Shown here: positions 1-8,257 of the stretch, piece by piece
Position numbering within the stretch: the first letter of the stretch is position 1
Layout: each line of letters begins with the position of its first letter
DNA from: JALYXS01 sp051003795
GTDB lineage: Bacteria > Acidobacteriota > Terriglobia > Bryobacterales > Bryobacteraceae
Assembly (NCBI GenBank): GCA_051003795.1
Contig: JBPCKZ010000247.1
Location: 1 to 23,139, forward strand
Direction: 5' to 3'
DNA: 23,139 nt
Notes under the pieces: generated by a model
Told to the model about the DNA's origin: nothing
Databases searched by the model: none
The model's input: only the letters and a program-made list of their open reading frames with translations
Translations under genes and position numbers: made by a program

Positions 1-1869
1 GATCCCTTGCGGGCCGCGTCGGCGAACTTACGGATCGATCTTTTGGGCGCGCCGCCCGAAGGAAAGCTGCCGAAGCCCGAGCGGGAGCTGATCGCCTTCC
101 TCGAACTTCATCCCGGCTCGCACAACCTGGCGGATCTGGAGCAACAGGTCCGCCACGCCAGCACGGCCGCCCGCTCGCTCGCCCGCAAGGCGATCGTGAC
201 CTTGACTCCCCAGCCGCTTGCGATCGACAGCGGGCCGGTGCGCGTTCCGCACGGGCTGAATCCCGCGCAGCAGGCGGCGTTCGATCGAATTCGCGAGGGT
301 ATCGAAACCCGGCAGTTCCGCACGTTCCTGCTGCACGGCGTAACAGGATCGGGCAAGACGGAGATTTATCTGAACGCGATTGAAGCCGCTCTGTCGTGCG
401 GCCGCGGCGCGCTCTTGATGGTTCCCGAAATCGCTCTCACGCCCGCGATGGCCGGGCAATTTTTCTGGCGATTCGGAGACCGCGTGGCTATCCTGCACAG
501 CGCGTTCAGCGATTCCGAGCGCACGGGCCAGTGGCGGCGGATACGCTCCGGGGGCGCGTCCGTCGTGGTGGGAACGCGTTCGGGCGTGTTCGCGCCCGTG
601 CGGGATTTGGGCTTGATCGTCGTCGATGAAGAACACGACCAGAGTTATAAGCAAGAGGAAACGCCGCGCTATAACGGCCGGGATGTCGCGATCGTGCGCG
701 CGCAAGCGGCGGGCGCGTGCGTTTTGCTGGGTTCGGCGACCCCGAGCCTGGAAAGCCGGTACAACGCGCAGCGCGATAAATACACGCTGCTCGAGTTGCC
801 GCAACGAATCGAGGACCGGCCCATGCCGCGCGTCGAGTTGATCGACATGCGCGAAGAGTTTCTCGAAACGCGCCGGCAGGCGACCTTCTCCCGCAAGTTG
901 ATCGAAGCCGTGGAGCTACGCTTGGCGGAAGGCGAGCAGACCATGATTCTGCTAAACCGCCGCGGCTTCTCCAGCTTTGTCGCGTGCCGCGCTTGCGGCG
1001 AGCGCGTTCAATGCGTGAACTGCTCGGTGACGCTGACGTTTCACCGGCGAGATCGACGCCTGCTTTGCCACTACTGCAATTACGCGGAGAAGGTGCCGGC
1101 CGTCTGCCCCAAATGCCAGAGCGAGCATATTTACTTTCTGGGCATTGGGTCGGAGAAGGTCGAGGAAGAGCTGCATCGCGCGTTCCCGAAGTCCCGAATC
1201 GCGCGGCTCGATCGGGATACCGTCAGCGGCAAGCGTCATTACGAAACCATCTTGCAGGGCTTCCGCGAACACCAGTACGACATTCTGGTGGGCACGCAGA
1301 TGATCGCGAAAGGTCACGACATCCCGAACGTGACGCTGGTGGGCGTGGTTTCCGCCGACATCGGATTGGGGATGCCCGATTTTCGCGCCGCCGAGCGAAC
1401 GTTCCAACTATTGACGCAAGTGGCGGGGCGCGCGGGACGCGGCAGTCTGCCCGGAGTCGTGCTGGTGCAGACCATCAACCCCGATCACTACGCCGTCCGG
1501 CTCGCGGCGGCGCAGGATTACCAGGCGTTCTACGAGAAAGAAGTGCAATTCCGGCGGTTCATGCATTACCCGCCGTTCAGCGCCATGGCCAATATTCTGG
1601 TGCGCAGCGAGAAGCAGGAAGACGCGCTGCGGATGAGCTCGGAGATGTCGCTCTACCTGGCGCCGGCGCCCGAAAAGCTGAAGGTCATGGGTCCGGCCGA
1701 AGCGCCCGTTCCGCGGCTCAAGGCGGAATACCGGTATCAATTCCTGATTAAGGCCGCCAGCCGCAAGACGCTCAACGAATTCCTGCGCCGCGCTCAAGAT
1801 TTTGCGCGCGCCCGGAAATGGAACGCGACGGCGTTGGTCATCGACGTCGATCCGCTGACGCTGATGTAG
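1..1869 (+). CDS. priA: Primosomal protein N' (PriA helicase), 5'-truncated by the window edge
   Basis: PriA is a superfamily 2 DNA helicase that recognises stalled forks and reloads the replicative helicase. The reading frame is open from base 1, so the N-terminal DNA-binding part lies outside the window; about 622 residues are visible, against roughly 730-800 for the whole family. Visible motifs: Walker A GVTGSGKTE at bases 337-363, the DEEH Walker B box near 622-636, GSATPSLESR (motif III) near 735, and a paired zinc-binding region with eight cysteines (CRACG, CVNC, CHYC, CPKC) at about 988-1120. Helicase motifs V and VI follow (VGTQMIAKGHD, QVAGRAGRG). The C-terminus ends DVDPLTLM, typical of the family. 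The gene converges on the radical SAM gene with only 6 bases between the stop codons, and no terminator is evident there. Identification is secure; only the start is unknown. Confidence 0.97.
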   Translation, partial: DPLRAASANLRIDLLGAPPEGKLPKPERELIAFLELHPGSHNLADLEQQVRHASTAARSLARKAIVTLTPQPLAIDSGPVRVPHGLNPAQQAAFDRIREGIETRQFRTFLLHGVTGSGKTEIYLNAIEAALSCGRGALLMVPEIALTPAMAGQFFWRFGDRVAILHSAFSDSERTGQWRRIRSGGASVVVGTRSGVFAPVRDLGLIVVDEEHDQSYKQEETPRYNGRDVAIVRAQAAGACVLLGSATPSLESRYNAQRDKYTLLELPQRIEDRPMPRVELIDMREEFLETRRQATFSRKLIEAVELRLAEGEQTMILLNRRGFSSFVACRACGERVQCVNCSVTLTFHRRDRRLLCHYCNYAEKVPAVCPKCQSEHIYFLGIGSEKVEEELHRAFPKSRIARLDRDTVSGKRHYETILQGFREHQYDILVGTQMIAKGHDIPNVTLVGVVSADIGLGMPDFRAAERTFQLLTQVAGRAGRGSLPGVVLVQTINPDHYAVRLAAAQDYQAFYEKEVQFRRFMHYPPFSAMANILVRSEKQEDALRMSSEMSLYLAPAPEKLKVMGPAEAPVPRLKAEYRYQFLIKAASRKTLNEFLRRAQDFARARKWNATALVIDVDPLTLM

Positions 1870-1875
1870 CGCGCC

Positions 1876-2826
1876 CTATTGCAACGAAAACAGAGTGGGC
1901 TGCGCGGGCGGCCTGCGGTTTTCAGGCGGCCCCGCATCCAACCCGTATCTGTCCCGAATCCTCGCTATCCTCTCCCGCAAGCTCTCCATGTAAGCTCCTC
2001 GCAAATAGGGGTCGCGCTGGTAGCGCTCTTCGTAACGGCGCAGCAGGTGCGGAAATTTTTCGCGCAGAAAAGGGAAGAAAACCTTCTGGGCGGACGGCAT
2101 CAGGAACAGGGCGCCGCCACCGAAGTAACTCGCTCCCGCATCTTTCGCCGCCTTCGCCAAGCGGTCGAGGGGCCGCTCCCCATCGGTAATCAGCGGCATG
2201 ATCGGATTTGGAAAAACGCCGACGCGAATGCCGCCTTCGGCAAGTTGCCGCACGGCCCGAAGCCTCAGATCCGGGCGGGGCGCGCGCGGCTCCAACATCC
2301 GCGCGAGCGACGGATCGAGCGTCGTAATGGTCATATTGACGAACACGGAATTCGCCGCGCCGATTTCCCGCAATAGAGGCAGGTCGCGAACCACCAGATC
2401 CGACTTGGTGGTGATCGAGATTTGGCGGCCGTAGTCTTTGGCGAACACTTCGAGAAGAGAACGCGTGCGCCCGAAACGGCGCTCGGCGGGCTGGTAGGGA
2501 TCCGTAGCCGTCCCGATGGCGATGCCCTCGCCGCGATCCTTGCTCCGCAATTCGCGCTTTAGAATTTCCGCCACGCCGGCTTTCGCGTAAATCTTGTCTT
2601 CGAACTCGCGGCCGTCCTCCATGCCCATGAATTCGTGCGTGTAGCGCGCGTAGCAGTATTTGCAACCGAACTCGCATCCGCGGTAGGGATTGACGGTCCA
2701 AGTGAACGGCATCCCCGGGCTGGTCCGGTTGAGTACGCTGCGCGCCGCAATCTCGAAATACTGGACGCGCGATTTGGCTTCGAGCAGGCCGCTTTCGGCG
2801 GCGAGCTTCGCGATACCGATGAGCAT
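1876..2826 (-). CDS. SplB-like radical SAM protein (PA0069/Rv2578c-type family)
   Basis: This 316-residue protein carries the radical SAM cluster motif CEFGCKYC (Cys51, Cys55, Cys58), which binds a 4Fe-4S cluster and cleaves S-adenosylmethionine. The preceding NPYRG and the following YARYTHEF, GTATDPYQPAER and ITTKSDLVVRD segments are typical of the group annotated as 'PA0069 family' or spore-photoproduct-lyase-like radical SAM proteins. The substrate of this group is not established to my knowledge; a DNA-repair role is inferred from SplB resemblance. The ATG at 2826 is the first in-frame start after the promoter. A perfect -35 (TTGACA, 2856-2861), a 17-base spacer and a -10-like AATACT (2833-2838) precede it, and no good Shine-Dalgarno sequence sits at normal distance. 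The spacer holds a direct repeat also found before dnaE2. Family assignment is firm, function open. Confidence 0.9.
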   Translation of the reverse strand: MLIGIAKLAAESGLLEAKSRVQYFEIAARSVLNRTSPGMPFTWTVNPYRGCEFGCKYCYARYTHEFMGMEDGREFEDKIYAKAGVAEILKRELRSKDRGEGIAIGTATDPYQPAERRFGRTRSLLEVFAKDYGRQISITTKSDLVVRDLPLLREIGAANSVFVNMTITTLDPSLARMLEPRAPRPDLRLRAVRQLAEGGIRVGVFPNPIMPLITDGERPLDRLAKAAKDAGASYFGGGALFLMPSAQKVFFPFLREKFPHLLRRYEERYQRDPYLRGAYMESLRERIARIRDRYGLDAGPPENRRPPAQPTLFSLQ

Positions 2827-2832
2827 GCGCCC

Positions 2833-2861
2833 AGTATTCGCCTTTTATTCGCCCATGTCAA
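2833..2861 (-). promoter_or_regulatory. Sigma70-type promoter of the radical SAM gene with embedded direct repeat
   Basis: On the minus strand TTGACA (2856-2861) is followed by exactly 17 bases and AATACT (2833-2838, four of six matches to TATAAT). Between and into the -10 lies GCGAATAAAAGGCGAATA (2835-2852), two GCGAATA units with an 11-base period. A protein bound there would block the promoter. The promoter is seen directly; the operator role is an inference. Confidence 0.55.
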
Positions 2862-2866
2862 GCGGT

Positions 2867-3186
2867 TTACTTGACGATGTTGGGGATGGTTCCAGCGCTG
2901 CGCAACTCCTCGCGCAGCCATTGCTCCTGCTTGCGCGCCTCGTCCGGCGCCTTTTTCCGGAGCTTTGATCAGACTGGAATTCAGCACGATGCTGGTGAGA
3001 TCGCCCGAGCGAAAAGTATAATAGTCCGGGTCCAAAATTCTTGCGGTATAGCGCGACACTTTCGGGAGTCGGCTCCTTCCCCACATCGTGATTGCCAGGG
3101 AACTGCGGGTCCGATCCCTGAATGAAGAAACGCGGCGCCTGGGCGAGAAGGCCAAGAGCGCAAACGACGCCGGCAAACAGCCTCAC
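2867..3186 (-). pseudogene. Collapsed metallophosphoesterase (CPPED1-like) pseudogene
   Basis: The remnant starts with GTG at 3186, which overlaps the aldehyde dehydrogenase stop codon (GTGA), followed by a signal-peptide-like segment and then GSDPQF joined directly to PGNHDVG. In calcineurin-like phosphoesterases, DPQF (first metal motif) and PGNHD (a later metal motif) are normally separated by dozens of residues, so an internal piece has been lost without breaking the frame. The text continues EPTPESVALYRKNFGP, then needs a one-base shift near 3035 (FGP to DYYTFRSGDLTSIVLN) and another near 2960 (APEK to APDEARKQEQWLREEL). It ends IPNIVK at the TAA 2867-2869. Most of the C-terminal half is also missing. 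The junction with the dehydrogenase suggests the intact gene was once translationally coupled to it. The reconstruction is from my reading of three frames; the precise subfamily is less certain. Confidence 0.8.
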
Positions 3187-4547
3187 TGGCGCCAGACCGT
3201 TTTGACGTTCACGAACTCGCGGATTCCGAAAACGCCGAGCTCGCGGCCGTAGCCCGAATGCTTGACGCCGCCGAAAGGCAGACGCGGATCGGAGGCCACC
3301 ATTCCGTTCACAAACACCAGGCCGGATTCGATGTCATTGATGAAAAGCTCCTGTTCGGCTTCATCGCTTGTCCAGACACTGGCGCCGAGGCCGAACGGAG
3401 AATCGTTCGCAATTTGGATCGCGCCAGCCGCGTCGCGGGCGCGAAACAGCATCGCCACCGGGCCGAATAGCTCTTCGTAAAACACGGGCGAACCGCGCCT
3501 GACGTCCGCCAGAACGGTTGCCCGATAGAAATTACCAGGCCTGTCCAGCTTCTTGCCGCCGGTCAGCAATCGCGCCCCGCCTTCGATTGCGCGGCGTACT
3601 TGCCCGTCCAAATCGGTAAGGATCTTCGCGGTCGCGAGGGGACCCACTTGAGTCGAATCCGCCATCGGGTCGCCCACGACGAGGCTGTGCATTTGTTCGA
3701 CGAAGCGGCGCTCGAACTCCTCATAGATGGATTCGGCCACGATGAACCGCTTGGCGGCGATGCAGGACTGCCCGTTGTTGATGGTTCGGGCGCGAACCGC
3801 CGTCGAGACGGCTTCCTCGAGATCGGCGCTGGGCATGACGATGAACGGATCGCTACCGCCGAGTTCGAGCACGGTCTTCTTGATCCGCTGCCCAGCCCGA
3901 CTTGCGACGGACCTGCCGGCCGGTTCGCTGCCGGTCAGGGTGGCGGCTACGACGCGATCGTCGTCGAGAACCGATTCGACGCGATCCGATTCGATCAGCA
4001 GCGTCTGGAAAACGCCTTCGGCAAAACCGGCGCGGCTAAAAATTTCTTCGATCGCCAGCGCGCATTGCGGAACGTTCGACGAATGCTTCAGCAAACCCGT
4101 ATTCCCGGCCATCAGCGCGGGAGCGGCGAACCGGAAAACCTGCCAAAAGGGAAAATTCCACGGCATCACGGCGAGGATGGGTCCGAGCGGCCGGTACCGC
4201 ACAAAGCTGCGGGAAGCGTTGGTGGCGACAGGTTCGTCGGCCAGCAGCCGCTCGCCATTTTCCGCATAGTAGCGGCATCCCGACGCGCACTTCACGGCTT
4301 CGTCGATGGCGGACTTGAGAGTCTTGCCCATCTCCGAAGTCATGATTTCCGCGAAACGATGTTTTTCGGATTCGAGAATCCCGGCCGCGCGCAGAAGTTT
4401 TTGGGCGCGTTCCGGAAACGGTGTCTTGCGATGAGTTTGGTAGGCGGACCAGGCGAGCGCAAGCTTCGTTTCCAACTCCTCGCCGGAGAGCGGGGTGAAG
4501 GTCTTGAGAGTCTTGCCGGTGGAAGGGTTAATCGATGCGATTGCCAT
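3183..4547 (-). CDS. NAD(P)-dependent aldehyde dehydrogenase, succinate-semialdehyde dehydrogenase type
   Basis: This enzyme oxidises an aldehyde to the acid with NAD(P); the closest resemblance is to succinate-semialdehyde dehydrogenases (GabD/Sad type) feeding the TCA cycle. I place the start at ATG 4547, giving 454 residues beginning MAIASINPSTGK. A longer reading from 4598 would translate through the tRNA-Lys gene and is rejected. Active-site features, in this numbering: PWNFP with Asn131, GSEPAGRS at 206-213, LELGGSDPF with catalytic Glu228, and NNGQSC with nucleophile Cys262. Later come EELFGPV, the C-terminal LPFGGVKHSGYGRE and a final VWRQ. The start codon lies only 12 bases after the tRNA-Lys CCA end, and the stop overlaps the GTG of the phosphoesterase pseudogene by four bases. 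Family certain, substrate inferred. Confidence 0.93.
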   Translation of the reverse strand: MAIASINPSTGKTLKTFTPLSGEELETKLALAWSAYQTHRKTPFPERAQKLLRAAGILESEKHRFAEIMTSEMGKTLKSAIDEAVKCASGCRYYAENGERLLADEPVATNASRSFVRYRPLGPILAVMPWNFPFWQVFRFAAPALMAGNTGLLKHSSNVPQCALAIEEIFSRAGFAEGVFQTLLIESDRVESVLDDDRVVAATLTGSEPAGRSVASRAGQRIKKTVLELGGSDPFIVMPSADLEEAVSTAVRARTINNGQSCIAAKRFIVAESIYEEFERRFVEQMHSLVVGDPMADSTQVGPLATAKILTDLDGQVRRAIEGGARLLTGGKKLDRPGNFYRATVLADVRRGSPVFYEELFGPVAMLFRARDAAGAIQIANDSPFGLGASVWTSDEAEQELFINDIESGLVFVNGMVASDPRLPFGGVKHSGYGRELGVFGIREFVNVKTVWRQ

Positions 4548-4559
4548 CTTCAAGCTCGA

Positions 4560-4635
4560 TGGTGAGCCGGGCGGGGCTCGAACCCGCGACCACCGCATTA
4601 AAAGTGCGATGCTCTACCAACTGAGCTACCGGCCC
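4560..4635 (-). tRNA. tRNA-Lys (anticodon TTT), CCA encoded
   Basis: The minus strand folds as a complete cloverleaf of 73 bases plus encoded CCA (4560-4562). The acceptor arms are GGGCCGG and CCGGCTC with discriminator A. The D arm is GCTC/GAGC with AGTTGGTA in the loop. The anticodon loop CTTTTAA gives anticodon TTT (lysine), and the T arm is GCGGG/CCCGC around TTCGAGC. The 3' CCA end lies 12 bases from the aldehyde dehydrogenase start codon on the same strand, so a joint transcript is likely. Confidence 0.97.
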
Positions 4636-4727
4636 TCTGGAGGGAATCCCTACACGGCTTAGATTAACATAGGAGTTCTTCGCGCTCCCTTCGCGTTTGT
4701 TGAGGTGCGCGCAGGTGTTCGGGCAAG

Positions 4728-7700
4728 CTAATGGAAGTTGTGCGACGGGCTGACCGGCGTCCCATTCGGCAGCCGCTCGATGCGCATCGCGCGCACGTGA
4801 ATGACGGTGTCCACGTTCTGCAGGACCCCCTCGATCAAGAGCCACGGCTCGCTAACCAGCAGCAAGCGGCGGCTCTCGAATAAATCGGGCATCACCACCG
4901 CATTGGAGATTCCGGTCTCGTCTTCGAGCGTGAGGAACACAATGCCTTTCGCCGTTCCCGGACGTTGCCGCACAACAACACAGCCGGCAATGCGCACGTG
5001 TCCTCCCGAAGGAACGCGCGGGAGGTCGCGGGCGGGCGTCACGCCCAGGGCATGCAGTTCAGCGCGCCGGTGCGCAAGGGGATGCTTGCCGATGTTGACG
5101 CCGGTACCCCGGTAATCGGCGGCCAGCCGTTCTTCGATACTCATTTGCGCGAGCGCTACATGGCACGCTTCGGGAATTGCCTCCAGCAGCGGACCCGCCG
5201 GACGAATCGCCCGCACGCTCTTCCACAGCGCATCCCGCCGGTGCGCGGCTTTCAACGGATTCAGCGCGCCTGTTTCGGCGAGCTTCGCCATCTCGTCCTT
5301 GCGCAACTCGGGAACGCGCCGCGCGAGATCGTCGATATCCGTAAAAGGCCGCGAGCCCACAATAGCCGCCGCCGCTTCCGCGCGCAGCCCTTTCACATAG
5401 CGCAGACCCAGCCGCAGGTTTTTATCCTCCAGCGTGCAGTTCCATTCCGAGCGCGTCACATCCACCGGCAATACGCGCAAGCCGTGCCGCTGCGCATCCT
5501 TGATCAACACCGCCGGATGATAAAACCCCATCGGCTGATTGTTCAGCAGCGCCGCCGTGAAAGCCGGCAGATAATGGCATTTCAGGTACGCGCTCGCGTA
5601 AGCCAGCAGCGCGAAACTCGCCGCATGCGATTCGGGGAAGCCGTAGAGCGCAAACGCGGTAATCGATTGGACGATAGTGTCCTGCACGGCGGGCTCGATG
5701 CCATTCCGGCCCATGCCCTCGCGCAGTTTTATTTCGATGCCGCGCATGCGCTCCTTCGAGCGCTTAAATCCCAACGCGCGCCGCAACTCCTCGGCTTCGC
5801 CTCCCGTGAAGCCCGCCACCACCATCGCCATGCGCAGCAGTTGCTCCTGAAATAGAGGCACGCCCAACGTTCGGCGCAGCACCGGCTCGAGCAGCGGATG
5901 CAGGCATTCCACCTTCTCGCGCCCTTGCCGCCGCGCAAGATAGGGATGCACCATCTTGCCGACAATCGGCCCCGGCCGGATGATTGCCACCTGCACCACC
6001 AGATCGTAAAACTTCACCGGTTTCATGCGCGGCAGGGAAGCCTGTTGCGCGCGGCTCTCCACCTGGAACAATCCGATGGTGTCGGCCTTTTGCAAAGCTT
6101 GATAGACTACCGGATCTTCCGCCGGCAGCCGCCCGAGATCGATCTCCTCGCCCCAGTGATCGCGAATCAGCGCGAGCGATTCCTCGAGCGCCGCCATCAT
6201 GCCCAAGCCGAGCAGATCGACTTTGATCAGGCCCATATCGGCGCAGTCTTCTTTGTCCCACTGGACCACCACGCGCCCCGGCATGCTGGCGGGTTCCAGC
6301 GGCACAACCGAATCGAGTTGGCCCTGGCAGATCACCATGCCGCCCGAATGCTGGCCGAGGTGCCGCGGCAGATCCTGAATCGCCACCACCAGGTCCAGGA
6401 ATTTACGGATGCGCGGTTGATCGATGTCGAGCTCCGCCTCGCGAAATTGCTTATCGGCGGTGTTCTCCGGGTCCTTCCATCCCCATATCGGAACCAAGCT
6501 GGTGAGCGTATTCAGCGTTTCGACATTGAAATCCAGCACTTTTCCCACCTCGCGCGCGGCGGAGCGCCCGCGATACGTAATCACGTTGGCGGTCATCGCC
6601 GCGCCTAGCTTTCCGTACCGCTCGTAGACGTGCTGAATCACGCGCTCGCGCCGCTCGCCGCTGGGCAGATCGAGATCGATATCCGGCCATTCCCCGCGTT
6701 CTTCCGATAGAAAACGCTCGAACAGCAGATCCATTCCGACGGGATCGACCGCCGTGATCCCGAGCGAGTAACAAACCGCGCTATTCGCCGCCGAACCGCG
6801 CCCTTGCACCAGGATGCCCTGATCGCGGCAGAACTGCACGATGTCCCAAACGATCAAAAAATATCCGGCCAGCTTCAATTTTTCGATCATCGCCAACTCG
6901 CGCTCGATCTGCGCGCGGGCGCGTTCGTGGTACGGATGGTAGCGCCGGAGAGCGCCTTCGCCGGTGCGCTTACGGAGAAAACCGATCTGCGTTTCGCCGG
7001 GCGGAACGGGATATTCGGGGAACTGGTACCCAAGATCGGAAAGCGTGAAGTTCAGGCGCGACGACACGCCCGCGGTGTTGGCGATGGCTTCCGGAACGTC
7101 CGCGAACAACCGGGACATTTCCGCCGGCGATTTAAGATGACGCTCGGAGTTGCGGGCGAGCAGCCGCCCGGCGGTCGCGAGCGTGACCTTGTGATGGAGG
7201 CAGGTGAAGACATCCAAAATCCGCCGTTGCGCGATGGTGGCGTGGCGGACGCCATTGGTTGCGAGCAGCGGAATGCGCAAGCCGCGCGCGAGGCCGACGA
7301 CCGCCTGATTGCGCGCTTCTTCTTCGCGATCGAAATGGCGCTGGATTTCCGCAAAAACGTTGGGGCGTCCGAACGCTGCGATGAGGCGCTCGAAACACTC
7401 GCGCCCCTTCCCCTTTTGAAGCGCGAGCGAGAGCGGACCGTCTTCGCCGCCGGTGAGACAGATGAGGCCATCGGAGAATTCGGCCAGTTCGTCGAGCGTT
7501 GCCGCAGCCTCCCTCCCCGGCTTGGGATGCTTTTCGGCGCGCAACTTCATGCGCGTAATCAAGCGGCAAAGGTTTTGATACCCGGCGCGGTTTTTAACCA
7601 GCAGGGGATAACGCGCCCCATCGCGCCCCGTGATTTCCGCGCCAATATGGGCAGTGATGCCAACCTGCTTCGCCGCCAGGTAAAATCGGGCGGCCCCATA

Positions 7701-7829
7701 GACGCCATCCGTATCGAGCAGCGCCAGGGCGGGCTGTTGCCAAACGGCGGTTACGGCGACCAGTTCCTCCGGAAGCGAGGCCCCTTGAAGAAAGCTGAAC
7801 GCCGACCGGGCATGCAGTTCGATATACAC
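4728..7829 (-). CDS. dnaE2: Error-prone DNA polymerase III alpha subunit DnaE2 (ImuC)
   Basis: DnaE2 is the translesion polymerase of the mutasome, responsible for damage-induced mutagenesis and usually SOS-controlled with ImuA and ImuB. This copy has 1033 residues, close to the usual 1050-1080. Domains in order: an N-terminal PHP domain starting YIELHARSAFSFLQGAS, a palm with GRGSAANS (343-350), the catalytic PDIDLD (Asp383, Asp385) and a third Asp in VDLLGLGMM (Asp538), fingers, tandem HhH, and a C-terminal OB fold (GHVRIAGCVVVRQRPGTAKG). The second histidine of the PHP H-x-H motif is Arg8, as expected where PHP metal binding has degenerated. The start is GTG at 7829; the AAAAGG seven bases before it can act as a ribosome-binding site. 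No imuA, imuB or lexA gene lies in the window. Confidence 0.96.
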   Translation of the reverse strand: MYIELHARSAFSFLQGASLPEELVAVTAVWQQPALALLDTDGVYGAARFYLAAKQVGITAHIGAEITGRDGARYPLLVKNRAGYQNLCRLITRMKLRAEKHPKPGREAAATLDELAEFSDGLICLTGGEDGPLSLALQKGKGRECFERLIAAFGRPNVFAEIQRHFDREEEARNQAVVGLARGLRIPLLATNGVRHATIAQRRILDVFTCLHHKVTLATAGRLLARNSERHLKSPAEMSRLFADVPEAIANTAGVSSRLNFTLSDLGYQFPEYPVPPGETQIGFLRKRTGEGALRRYHPYHERARAQIERELAMIEKLKLAGYFLIVWDIVQFCRDQGILVQGRGSAANSAVCYSLGITAVDPVGMDLLFERFLSEERGEWPDIDLDLPSGERRERVIQHVYERYGKLGAAMTANVITYRGRSAAREVGKVLDFNVETLNTLTSLVPIWGWKDPENTADKQFREAELDIDQPRIRKFLDLVVAIQDLPRHLGQHSGGMVICQGQLDSVVPLEPASMPGRVVVQWDKEDCADMGLIKVDLLGLGMMAALEESLALIRDHWGEEIDLGRLPAEDPVVYQALQKADTIGLFQVESRAQQASLPRMKPVKFYDLVVQVAIIRPGPIVGKMVHPYLARRQGREKVECLHPLLEPVLRRTLGVPLFQEQLLRMAMVVAGFTGGEAEELRRALGFKRSKERMRGIEIKLREGMGRNGIEPAVQDTIVQSITAFALYGFPESHAASFALLAYASAYLKCHYLPAFTAALLNNQPMGFYHPAVLIKDAQRHGLRVLPVDVTRSEWNCTLEDKNLRLGLRYVKGLRAEAAAAIVGSRPFTDIDDLARRVPELRKDEMAKLAETGALNPLKAAHRRDALWKSVRAIRPAGPLLEAIPEACHVALAQMSIEERLAADYRGTGVNIGKHPLAHRRAELHALGVTPARDLPRVPSGGHVRIAGCVVVRQRPGTAKGIVFLTLEDETGISNAVVMPDLFESRRLLLVSEPWLLIEGVLQNVDTVIHVRAMRIERLPNGTPVSPSHNFH

Positions 7830-7830
7830 G

Positions 7831-7848
7831 TTTTCGCCTTTTATTCCC
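7831..7848 (-). promoter_or_regulatory. Candidate operator before dnaE2, shared with the radical SAM promoter
   Basis: GGGAATAAAAGGCGAAAA reads into the dnaE2 GTG start with one or two bases to spare. It matches the repeat before the radical SAM gene at 16 of 18 positions, including 14 consecutive identical bases (7833-7846 and 2837-2850). The AAAAGG part also fits a ribosome-binding site here, which could explain some of the match. It would not explain the match at the other gene, where the same bases are 14 from the start. A TTGACA (7882-7887, minus strand) lies upstream. Confidence 0.45.
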
Positions 7849-7888
7849 CTGCAACGATACTTTTGCAGAAAAGGGGTAGACTGTCAAC

Positions 7889-8257
7889 ATGCCGGACATG
7901 CTCGTGAAGAAGGTCTACAACAGCGGCGTCAAAAGCCCGAATTATTCGGAGACCGTTACCTACGGCGATCTGGTCTTCGTTTCCGGCCATGGCGTGAATA
8001 CCGAGAAAGGCATCGGCGCGCAGACCACCAAGGTAATCGACGATCTCGAAATCAGCCTCAAGCTAGGCGGCGCAACGCTCGCAAGCGTACTCAAGGTGAA
8101 CGTCTATTTGACGACGCTCGATAACTACACGGCGATGAACGAAGCCTTCAAGGGACGATTCGGGCCGGAGCCGCCCGTGCGGACGACGGTCGCCGTGGCG
8201 GGTATTCCGCTCGAAGGCGCGCTGGTCGAAATTGAGATGGTTGCCGGGAAAGCGTAA
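7889..8257 (+). CDS. RidA/YjgF/YER057c-family enamine/imine deaminase
   Basis: RidA-family proteins hydrolyse reactive enamine and imine intermediates released by PLP enzymes, sparing them from damage; some members have catabolic roles instead. The protein has 122 residues, about the usual family length. Visible features are YGDLVFVSGHGV near residues 25-36, the helix QTTKVIDDLEISLKLGGATLASVLKV, VYLTTLDNYTAMNEAF, and EPPVRTTVAV with Arg98 at the position of the substrate carboxylate-binding arginine. The end, LVEIEMVAGKA, is also family-like. The ATG at 7889 follows AAGGGG (7871-7876) at a rather long distance; ATG 7898 (MLVKKVY) is an alternative. It is transcribed divergently from dnaE2 with 59 bases between. 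Family secure; the specific substrate cannot be told. Confidence 0.9.
   Translation: MPDMLVKKVYNSGVKSPNYSETVTYGDLVFVSGHGVNTEKGIGAQTTKVIDDLEISLKLGGATLASVLKVNVYLTTLDNYTAMNEAFKGRFGPEPPVRTTVAVAGIPLEGALVEIEMVAGKA

Noticed and set aside
3600..4565. Long plus-strand frames opposite the aldehyde dehydrogenase
   Set aside because: They are high-GC antisense shadows without family motifs, lying over a clearly identified gene.
4548..4598. A longer aldehyde dehydrogenase start at 4598
   Set aside because: It would translate part of tRNA-Lys as MRWSRVRAPPGSPSSLK; the family N-terminus begins at MAIASINPSTGK (4547).
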